NCBI GenBank assembly: GCA_014084085.1
Contig: NPFB01000163.1
Coordinates: 45,846 to 109,845, forward strand
Source: Hondaea fermentalgiana
Lineage: Eukaryota; Sar; Bigyra; Thraustochytrida; Thraustochytriidae
Reading direction: 5' to 3'
DNA length: 64,000 nucleotides
Shown here piece after piece: positions 56,995 through 64,000 of the stretch (position 1 is the first letter of the stretch; every line of letters begins with the position of its first letter). Position numbers and translations under genes: made by a program. The notes under the pieces were generated by a model that was given only the letters and a program-made list of their open reading frames with translations, was not told the DNA's origin and did not search any database.

Positions 56995-58098
56995 ATGAGG
57001 CTGCTCACCGCGGCGAACGTACTGGCCGTTCTCGTGGCGATCGTAGGGTATCAATGGACTCAAATTCGCCCCAAGGTGGACTGGACGCCCGCGCCAGTGC
57101 AAGAGTTTGAAGCGTGTCCGGCAGACACTGAGAGCACCACGATCATGTTTGGCGCGACGTCCATGCTTGGCAAATACATTGTCGAGTCTTTTCGGCGGGA
57201 TGCACGCATCTGCGTCGTCAACTTTGGGCGCAGCAAGTGCAAAAACTGCCACATTAACGTCAAAGGTGATCTGCGCGACACACGTCACGTTCATCGGGCG
57301 CTCGACGCTTACGCGCCCGACACTGTGCTCACTTCTGTGAAGCCTCCTCTCGAGGGCATGCATTACAAAGTCTACATTGAACTCAACCTGCTCAGCATGC
57401 TCGAGCTCATCAAGGCTGCCAAGTCTAAGGGCGTCCAGCAGTTCATCTATGTGTCGAGTATTGCGGCGGCAAGCCACTTTATCGCGCACAATGACACCTC
57501 GGAGGCGGACCCCCAGCCCTACTACACGGACTATGAGGCGCCCTACGACGTATCGAAGCGTGTCGCCGAGGACGCGCTCCTTGCGGCGCACGAGGAGGGC
57601 GTCTTTTCCACCGTGAGCGTGCGGACGAGCGGCATCATTGGTGGGCCTTCGGACCCTTACAACTTTTACTATGCTTCGTTTCCCTTTGTTCCGTCCTTTG
57701 ACACGCCGGCAGTCGTTGATATCAACTATGCCGGCAACATTGGCGATGCGCTCTACGTCGTGCACGAGACCCTGCGCAAGACACCCAATGTAGGAGGCAA
57801 GTTTTACTATTACACGGGCGAGCACATGTCGGAGCAGCGCCAGGCCGAGATTACGGCCGCTGCGCGTGGCGTCCCGGTGCTCACGTTGCCCTACTGGCTC
57901 TTGGAAGGCATCATCGACGTGGGTCAGTTTCTCCGTTTCGAGCACAATATTTATAATATTGTCGATATGTTTCGCATGGCTGTCATTCCGCAGCAGTTCG
58001 ACAACTCTGCGTTTTTCGAGGCATTTCCCGACTTTAAGCCTCGATACACCATGGAGGAGGCCATTCAGCGCGTGTACAAGAAGAAGGCAGACCCTTAA
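56995..58098 (+). CDS. Membrane-anchored SDR, 3-beta-HSD-like
   Basis: 367 residues from the ATG at 56995. The frame begins six codons earlier at a GTG. The first 25 residues (MRLLTAANVLAVLVAIVGYQ) form an N-terminal membrane anchor. The Rossmann segment FGATSMLGKYIV carries the G-x-x-x-x-x-G-type dinucleotide loop of extended SDRs. FIYVSSIAAA places the catalytic Ser and YDVSKRVAE is the Y-x3-K active site. The following VRTSGIIGGPSDPY segment matches the 3-beta-hydroxysteroid dehydrogenase/sterol C-4 decarboxylase branch. A role in sterol or other lipid oxidation-reduction at the ER is likely. The substrate is not determined. Confidence 0.85.
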   Translation: MRLLTAANVLAVLVAIVGYQWTQIRPKVDWTPAPVQEFEACPADTESTTIMFGATSMLGKYIVESFRRDARICVVNFGRSKCKNCHINVKGDLRDTRHVHRALDAYAPDTVLTSVKPPLEGMHYKVYIELNLLSMLELIKAAKSKGVQQFIYVSSIAAASHFIAHNDTSEADPQPYYTDYEAPYDVSKRVAEDALLAAHEEGVFSTVSVRTSGIIGGPSDPYNFYYASFPFVPSFDTPAVVDINYAGNIGDALYVVHETLRKTPNVGGKFYYYTGEHMSEQRQAEITAAARGVPVLTLPYWLLEGIIDVGQFLRFEHNIYNIVDMFRMAVIPQQFDNSAFFEAFPDFKPRYTMEEAIQRVYKKKADP

Positions 58099-58320
58099 GG
58101 CTCTGGAATGGCACATAACGGGGACGTCGCGTACTCGCCGTGGCAACACACAAGTTGTGTCTCCTCCTTAGCATTTTAGACTAGCGCATTTTCGTTTCTA
58201 TTTAGTGACATGATGGACAGAGTAAGTTGTCGAGGTGCGTCCGACACGCTGCAAGCTGCGCAGCGTAGGCAGAGCGTGCGGCGTAAGGAAGTGGTCTTGT
58301 CGAAGGCGACTGCATCAAGC
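58099..58320. other. Convergent 3' spacer
   Basis: A 222-bp spacer between the 3' ends of the SDR gene (+) and PRP4 (-). Nothing was recognised. Confidence 0.5.
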
Positions 58321-60222
58321 TCAGATGCCCATAAAGCGCGACGGCGCGAAAACCTTCCAGGTACGATCGTATGAACAAGTCAACAAGGCGTCACCGAGCG
58401 GGCTCCACGCCACACCCGTGACCATTTTGTCGTGAGCGCGCAGGTCAGCGAGCAAAATTCCCTCCGGGGCGTCCCACAAACGACACACTTGATCATATGA
58501 GGCGGTTGCCAGCACGGCGCCGTGCACGGGGTCAAAGCGCACGTCCCGGACGATGGACATGTGACCTGGCAGCGTGTGAAGCGAAGTTTTCTTACGAAGA
58601 TCCCATATCCTGGCAGTATTATCCGAAGACCCTGTGGCGACGTGATATCCATTTACAGAAAAGTCTGCGCCCAGAATTTGCCCGGCGTGGCCCATGAGTG
58701 CATGAATGGCTTTGCCCGACCGCAGGTCCCAGAGGCGAGCTACCCCCTTGAGGTCGCCCGAGAGGGCGAGAGAGCCATCGGGGTGAAAGGCAAATGCGTA
58801 CACTGGCGCTTCATGTCCATCTTGCACAAGGATCGCGCGCTGGGACTCGACGTCCCAAAGACGCCAGGTGTGATCAAAGCTGCTCGTGCCCACAAGGGTT
58901 CCCATGGGATGCCACGCAACGCGGCTTAATCGCTGCGCATGTCCGTCAAGGGTTCCTACAGGCTTCAGACTTTTGGCAAGTTCTTCCTGATCCGCAGCAG
59001 CTTGTGCTGCGGTTGCTTCGGCGTCGTCAGCGAAGTCGGTCGAAGAAACTCCCCCTCCAGACTTTCCTCCGGGGGCATCGTTCATGTCGACATCGGTCTC
59101 GCCCGCAGATACGTTTTTGTGGATCGGGACGCGCCACAGTTTGGTCGTGCAGTCCGCAGAGGCCGTGGCGACGAAAAAGGCCTCGTCCGCCTGGGGACCA
59201 GAGTTTGCTTCATTGATGGCCACATCGACGATCCGATCCGAGTGATCGGCCATTGTCCATGTATGCTCAAAGGTCTCCCGGTCCCACACGCGAGCCCAGC
59301 CGCGCGCGGAGCCAGTGACCATTCGTGCGTGGCCTCTTGCGATTGCGCAGCACGTCAGCGGCCGTCGATCCCCAACCTGACTCGCTTCTACCTCAAATTG
59401 TTTGACTTTGTCTTCGAAAGACAGGATGGCATCATCTACACCAAGGAGCGCCTCTTGCGAGCCTGTTTCCGCGCGCTCCTTTGCAAGTCGTGCGCGTGCT
59501 CGCTCCCAAGAAAATGTGCATAATTGCCTGCGTGCTTCCACGAGCTCAAAGTTTGCCTTCGAGTAAAAGGTCTCGTTGCGCGTCTCTGCTTCTGTAGTTG
59601 CTGCCACGATTTCCCTCGTGGCATCTGTTTGGTCTTGGGGCTGATCATCATCATGAGACTCGCTGGTGCGAGCCCGCTTGGCGGCAATGGCGCTTGCGCG
59701 ATCAAGGCGGGCTTGAATTTCATCTCGTTCGGAGGCGTCCACCTCAAGCAGGGCAAGTTCTTTGCGGAGACGATCTCGACGATCTGCGGGCCGCTCTCCA
59801 AAGAGGCAGATGGGATGCCCGAGTTCACGCAGCTGTGCCTTGACTTGGGCATCGCTGGTGGGCACGACAAGCGCGCGCGCCTTGCGTTGCGTCTCAATTT
59901 CGAGAAGCGCGAGCGCGCGTTTTTCCTGCTCCTGCAGAGCCGATGCGCTGAGTTCCAAGGTTTCCGATGCCTCGGTGCTCACGTTCACATTTCCGCTCGC
60001 TTGCGCGCGCCGCAACTGCGACGCTTGGTCGTTGTTGTTGTCGTTGCCCATGTCCTCGTCCTGGTCGATTTCTCGGTCTCGGTCCTCATGGCGAGACCGA
60101 GCAGCGTCCGCCTCGAGACTGCCAAAGTGGACGCGCCGCTTCTCGCCTTCCTGAGCGTCGGCATCGCCCTTGCCGTCCTCCTCCATTGCGTCGCGGCCCG
60201 TAGGACTTTGTTTGTTTTGCAT
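58321..60222 (-). CDS. PRPF4: U4/U6 snRNP protein PRP4 (PRPF4) with WD40 repeats
   Basis: 633 residues from the ATG at 60220-60222. The frame opens further upstream only at a TTG, and Met13 is an alternative start. Residues about 55-145 are acidic. The SFM/PRP4 motif lies at about 140-185 (LRELGHPICLFGERPADRRD followed by RLRKEL). Seven WD40 repeats fill the C-terminal half (about 290-633), with clear GH...D..W signatures such as LDGHAQRLSRVAWHPMG and AHDKMVTGVAW. PRP4 binds PRP3 and cyclophilin H in the U4/U6.U5 tri-snRNP. Its presence agrees with the spliceosomal introns seen in this window. Confidence 0.93.
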   Translation of the reverse strand: MQNKQSPTGRDAMEEDGKGDADAQEGEKRRVHFGSLEADAARSRHEDRDREIDQDEDMGNDNNNDQASQLRRAQASGNVNVSTEASETLELSASALQEQEKRALALLEIETQRKARALVVPTSDAQVKAQLRELGHPICLFGERPADRRDRLRKELALLEVDASERDEIQARLDRASAIAAKRARTSESHDDDQPQDQTDATREIVAATTEAETRNETFYSKANFELVEARRQLCTFSWERARARLAKERAETGSQEALLGVDDAILSFEDKVKQFEVEASQVGDRRPLTCCAIARGHARMVTGSARGWARVWDRETFEHTWTMADHSDRIVDVAINEANSGPQADEAFFVATASADCTTKLWRVPIHKNVSAGETDVDMNDAPGGKSGGGVSSTDFADDAEATAAQAAADQEELAKSLKPVGTLDGHAQRLSRVAWHPMGTLVGTSSFDHTWRLWDVESQRAILVQDGHEAPVYAFAFHPDGSLALSGDLKGVARLWDLRSGKAIHALMGHAGQILGADFSVNGYHVATGSSDNTARIWDLRKKTSLHTLPGHMSIVRDVRFDPVHGAVLATASYDQVCRLWDAPEGILLADLRAHDKMVTGVAWSPLGDALLTCSYDRTWKVFAPSRFMGI

Positions 60223-60718
60223 GTTTGCTTGCCCAATCGTGCGTGCTTGGCCCAAGCTCTTACCAAACAAATCTGGCGATCAGCAACTCATCTATGAGAA
60301 GGACAAAATGTTACAGCTGATGTAGAAGTGGAGAGTAGCAGCAGCGGCGGCCGACGACACCACAAAGACACCGTGGTGTGTCTTTACAAAGTCAACTACA
60401 CCACATTGGTAATGACAATTCGATTCTAAAAGAATGTTGCTTTGAGCAAGGCTGAGAGTGCCCACTAAAGCAAACTTATGTTTGAGCTGTGATCCTTATT
60501 ATTGGCTGAGATCGCTGCGAGGTGCTTGAGCAAATAGGCGCGGCTTGATGACGTTGTTAAAGTAGGAAAAGAAAACATTCTAGAATGGTGGAGAGGCGAC
60601 ATTTTTAAGTTCGCAACAAGAAAGCTGTTTTGTTTTTTTTGCGGGCTGAAAACCTACTCGCACGCGAGACGCGATCAATGTTTTTAAATTTGCACAGGCC
60701 AAAAGCAGAATTCATTGT
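60223..60718. other. Spacer between PRP4 and coiled-coil gene
   Basis: 496 bp of AT-richer sequence containing the PRP4 promoter and the 3' flank of the coiled-coil gene. A GACGACACCACAAAGACACC-type CAC-rich phrase lies near 60352. No RNA gene was seen. Confidence 0.5.
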
Positions 60719-61735
60719 TCAAGTTTTGTTTACGTTATCGAGCCAGCGCTGTTTGAGCGCGAGGTCGCGATTGCGCAGTCGGTGTTTCAACGCTCTTGGA
60801 AGCTTCGCTTGAAGTCCATGCGGATCGCTCGCAGGATCCCACAGACGCAGCGTACCTTTGGGATCATAGGCGACTTTAATGTCAGACGTCCAAGCGATGG
60901 AAGCATCGCGCGACCGACCACGAGCGCTGTCGAGATTGACCTTGAGCTTTGCGACTGCGCGCACCAGCGCCATATTTTTGCGAAGACGCTTTTGCGCCTG
61001 CACTTCGCGGTGCTGGCGCTCCTGGTCGGCAGCAAGAGCTTCTCTCGCCTTTTCTGCGGATCGCTGCGCTGCTTGAGCGGCCTCCTTACGTTGAGCTTCC
61101 TCAACATCACGAGCGCGCTGCGCTCGGGTTTGGTTCGCTTTCAGCTTGGCTGTTGCATGAACTTTGATAAGAGCACCACGGAGTTTAGCTCGAGTGGTCT
61201 CCAGACGCTCAGCTCGCGCAAGGGCTCTTTCCTTGGCGAGATCAGGCTTCAAAAGTTCCTGCAAGAGCTCTTCGACAGCAATGCGGTCATCCCACACATC
61301 ATTCTTACCCTCGGGCGACATTTCTCTTGCCACCGCAGCGAGGCTACTCTTTGTCTCATTCACTGGTGGCTCTGCTTCTGGTTCTCTTTCTTGATCTGGT
61401 TCTGGCAGTGCCTCGTCACCAAGGTAATCGCTCGCTCCAGGAAAGGCCTGATCGCCGCATTCGGTAATAGATTCAAGAGCTTCTGGCTCAAGGAGTGGTC
61501 GGTCGCAAGGCGCCGACAAGTCAAGCTTTGCGAAGCAAGAGCGTCCACGAATAACTCCACGATGGAGAGCACGGGCGGCGCGCGCGCCTGCACCAGCCGC
61601 GACAGCAACCGCGGGAGTATCATCTTTCGCGCGATTTGGGAAATCTGCTAAAGATTGTTGCGATTCGCCTTCATTGTTTGCTTCTACGCAGCAAACGATA
61701 GAGTCGAGGATGCTGCGCACCGTTTCTACATCCAT
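60719..61735 (-). CDS. Coiled-coil protein of unknown function
   Basis: 338 residues from the ATG at 61733-61735. The longer open frame starts at a TTG. The first 110 residues are mixed with acidic Pro/Glu stretches (PEPDQEREPEAEPP). A long basic coiled coil rich in Ala, Arg, Glu and Gln (about 165-270) follows. A distinct Trp-containing end, DIKVAYDPKGTLRLWDPASD then LKHRLRNRDLALKQRWL, looks conserved. The KLKANQTRAQRARDVEEAQR and KLKVNLDSARGR phrases suggest an internal repeat of about 65 residues. No enzyme or membrane motif is visible. A cytoskeletal or basal-body role is possible but unsupported. Confidence 0.7.
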   Translation of the reverse strand: MDVETVRSILDSIVCCVEANNEGESQQSLADFPNRAKDDTPAVAVAAGAGARAARALHRGVIRGRSCFAKLDLSAPCDRPLLEPEALESITECGDQAFPGASDYLGDEALPEPDQEREPEAEPPVNETKSSLAAVAREMSPEGKNDVWDDRIAVEELLQELLKPDLAKERALARAERLETTRAKLRGALIKVHATAKLKANQTRAQRARDVEEAQRKEAAQAAQRSAEKAREALAADQERQHREVQAQKRLRKNMALVRAVAKLKVNLDSARGRSRDASIAWTSDIKVAYDPKGTLRLWDPASDPHGLQAKLPRALKHRLRNRDLALKQRWLDNVNKT

Positions 61736-62831
61736 GCCGCCCCCTCGACCCTCTCTCTCTACCTTTGCACCTTGCGTTGCATGCGATGCGGTGCGCGGGC
61801 GGGCATCCCAGATCGAAAAGTATGATGCGATTGACAGTGAGAGCGGCGGTCCGGCCGGGATAAGGATTGGTGAGTGCACACTGATCCGTTCACATTTTCT
61901 TCGCCGCGGCGTCGAAACGAGTGTCACTTTCGCGGCCGGATTCCGAGCCGGCGTTTGGCCTCGCCAATGCAAGTGGTGCTCTCACCCCAGTCCCCGCCAT
62001 CCGCATGCCGAGGAGCGGCCGGTGTCGCGCGCCACAAGCTCGAACATTCGATGGCCCTCCTCCTTTTCTCTCCTTCTCCGCCTTGTTTCCATTCACATTT
62101 TTTCACCCCGTCTCTTCTAGCTGTCATGCCACAGCTAGCGTCAGCGTCAGCGTCAGCGTCAGCGTCTGCAGTCCGTCCAACAAGATGAATTAAATCCGCC
62201 CATGGCCATCGACGGATCGGTCGCTCCATCAGATCATCGACAGCGACCCGTCCGTCCACCATCCCGACCACCACCGACAACCAAGCCCTCACTTTCCCCC
62301 ACCGCGACGGCGCTCTCATGTCTCGACGATGCCTCGCCCTCAAGATCAATTCATCCGAGGCCGTCGACTCGAGCTGTCACACAGACACATAAACACCCTG
62401 GATAACCACGCCCTCGATTCTCATCATCTCCTCATCATTCGCCCCTTCCTCGCCCATCATCATCGTCGCGACTGCTCGGCGCCGGCGGCGGGTCTTTCCG
62501 GCGCCGCTCCGCGCCGGATTCCGGCAAACCCTACGTGGGCGGCGGCATCGGGTGGTGGTCCTCCCCGGCGCGGGGCCCCGCGTTCCCCGGCGTCTGCGCG
62601 ACTTGCGCGGGGCGGGCGCAAGTGGGCTATAGCGCGCCGCAAGTGGGGGCGGCGCGGCGGGAAGGGCGCGGGTATAAAGCGCGGGGCGGGCGCGGTCGCA
62701 AAAATCAAGGGAGGAGCGGCGCGCGGCTTTGCGGCGGCGCGGCGGAGCAGAGCAGAAGCGAGCGCGCAGCAGAAGAGCAAGAGCAGCGGCACGCGGCGCA
62801 GAGCAGCGAGCAGCAGCAGCAGCAGGACAAG
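61736..62831. promoter_or_regulatory. Divergent promoter region with (AGCGTC)n and TATA box
   Basis: 1.1 kb between the coiled-coil gene (-) and eL33 (+). It contains AGCGTC hexamers at 62137-62166, GC-rich sequence and a TATA box upstream of eL33. The AGC-rich 5' leader just before 62832 is probably untranslated. Confidence 0.6.
62673..62678 (+). promoter_or_regulatory. TATA box of eL33
   Basis: A TATAAA element in an otherwise GC-rich flank, 154 bp upstream of the eL33 start codon. Ribosomal-protein genes are highly expressed, and this is the clearest TATA box in the window. Confidence 0.6.
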
Positions 62832-63732
62832 ATGCCCGGCGGCAACGTGAGCTTCCAGGGTAGCTCCCTCAAGCCCAGCCCGCGCCAGCTCGTGCGCAAG
62901 ATCGGCGAGGACAAGGCCGCAGTGGCCACCGCGCCCGTCAGGTGAGTGGACCTCGAGGACGACGCGCGGCGAGGAGGACGAGGACGAGAGGGACAGCGGC
63001 GTCGAGGAGGGGGACAACGAGGACGTCGAGAATGAAGGGGGTTTGAGGGGTAGAGCTCAGCTTTGCTTCGCTCGAGCTTGCTTTGCTCAAGTTTGCCCAG
63101 GCGGAGCCGAAGCGAGGTGAAAGGATGCAAGCAAGCCCATGGTCATACTGTTCGTGCGATGAATGGCGCAATCGAGCAATCGTCTTGCGCTTTGACCTCC
63201 TCTCTCTCTACTTCTTCTTCTTCTTCGTCTACGTGTTCTTCATTCATTCTCGCTGATCCTTGTCTTCGAGTCCGAATAAATGAGAGAGAGAGCGAAATAG
63301 AGAGGAGACGTGTTCAACGTGATAGTGGTAGTGGCGTCAGCGGACGAGGGCAATGAGAAAAGGAACGAGTGAATGACTGACATAGAACCTTTGCGTGTGT
63401 GCGTAATTTTGACAAACAACAGGCTCTGGGTGAAGGGCGTCTTCACCGCTTACACCGGCGGCAAGAAGAACATCTACCACAAGACCGCGATCATCAAGAT
63501 CCAGGACCTCAACGATAAGGATGATGTGCCCTTTTACCTCGGCAAGCGTCTTGCGTACATTTACAAGGTCAAAAAGGCTGACAAGTTCGGCAGCAAGTTC
63601 CGCGTGATCTGGGGCCGCGTCTGCCGCGCACATGGCAACAACGGCGCCGTCCGCGCCAAGTTCCGCACCAACCTTCCCCCCAAGGCGCTCGGCAAGCAAG
63701 TGCGTTGCATGCTGTACCCGAGCAACGTGTAA
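62832..63732 (+). CDS. RPL35A: Ribosomal protein eL33 (RPL35A), two exons
   Basis: Exon 1 (62832-62941) encodes 36 residues plus two bases and ends in a GTGAGT donor. The intron (62942-63422, 481 bp) ends in AACAACAG. Exon 2 (63423-63732) begins by completing Arg37 and continues LWVKGVFTAYTGGKKNIYH. The total is 139 residues. RVIWGRVCRAHGNNGAVRAKF followed by RTNLPPKALG and MLYPSNV matches the eL33 C-terminus closely. The N-terminal ~30 residues are longer than in animals. It is a structural protein of the large ribosomal subunit. The phase-2 intron and the TATA box upstream are consistent with a highly expressed gene. Confidence 0.95.
62942..63422 (+). other. eL33 intron
   Basis: 481-bp phase-2 GT-AG intron, the longest seen in the window. 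It is not closely related to the other introns and holds no recognisable snoRNA, although ribosomal-protein introns often host them. Confidence 0.85.
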
Positions 63733-64000
63733 GTCGCTCGGGCATGACTGGATTAGCTGCTAAGCCATTTGCGCCTTTATTGATTGGTTTTCTGCCTCCC
63801 TCCCTCCCTCCCTCCACAACCCTCAAATCTCGAACACTTTGCTTCGCTTTTCCTTGTCGAAAAATCGAGAGAGCCTTCTTTGTAGCAGTTGCTCCCAAAA
63901 TGCAGCTTCTTCTTGATCGCTCTTCTCAGTTCTTCAACTTGCCAGACCTCCGAACTGATCGCATTCTACGAAGATGCTGCCAGCAACCGCAACAAACCCA
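63733..64000. other. 3' flank of eL33 and window edge
   Basis: Contains a (CCCT)n tract (63795-63815). From 63900 an ATG opens 33 codons to the edge on the plus strand. On the minus strand a frame ending GGLAS with stop at 63934-63936 is open to the edge. Either could be the end of a neighbouring gene, and neither can be assigned. Confidence 0.3.

Overview
This window looks like nuclear DNA from a compact, GC-rich, intron-poor protist. Long intronless genes alternate on both strands with short spacers. A few GT-AG introns occur, nearly always close to the start codon. Spacers are full of tetra-, penta- and hexanucleotide repeats. The gene set is eukaryotic: CDC45, POLD3, RPN1, PRP4, eL33, RPAC2 and a TMEM107-like ciliary protein. 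The style fits a thraustochytrid-type stramenopile, but that placement is inference from gene content and base composition, not from a marker phylogeny. Three 100-N assembly gaps (13278-13377, 28304-28403, 39332-39431) mark sequence breaks.

Layout. 1-5.2 kb: repeat-rich DNA without a supportable gene. 5.2-10.3 kb: an armadillo-like protein (-), TMEM107-like (+, one intron) and a single-chain cyclic-nucleotide-dependent kinase (-). 11.2-15.5 kb: an unrecognised 473-aa protein (-) and a membrane-anchored P-loop ATPase (+). 18.2-24.4 kb: a divergent AGC-like kinase (+), a USP22/Ubp8-like deubiquitinase (-) and a PAP2 phosphatase (-). 25.4-27.6 kb: a His/Asp-rich methyltransferase (+). 27.6-30.7 kb: an accessory-looking, less GC-rich island with a KilA-N/MSV199-like protein, broken reading frames and an assembly gap. 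30.7-38.8 kb: POLD3 (-), a TBC1D5-like RabGAP (+) and a USP15-type deubiquitinase with Tudor-like insertions (-). 40-48.4 kb: an EF-hand-like protein, a small coiled-coil protein, RPN1 and CDC45 (all +). 48.8-50 kb: a JmjC/cupin-8 protein (-). 50.6-51.3 kb: two identical 5S rRNA genes (-). 52.2-55 kb: a NUP42-like CCCH/FG protein and RPAC2 (+, one intron). 55.4-62 kb: a SANT protein (-, one intron), an SDR (+), PRP4 (-) and a coiled-coil protein (-). 62.8-63.7 kb: eL33 (+, one intron).

Most genes are housekeeping and do not form one pathway. Recurring themes are ubiquitin/proteasome (two USPs, RPN1), DNA replication (POLD3, CDC45), RNA production and processing (5S, RPAC2, PRP4, NUP42) and signalling (two kinases, RabGAP, PAP2). 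The most unusual items are the viral-like island, the duplicated divergent 5S genes, a PKG-like kinase with PKA-like nucleotide pockets, a DUSP-UBL-Tudor-USP protein, a kinase with HGD in place of HRD and a roughly 150-residue acidic N-lobe insertion, and a JmjC protein with HxH in place of HxD. Several predicted starts were moved to the first in-frame ATG because the longest open frame opens at a non-ATG codon. All domain calls were made by eye.
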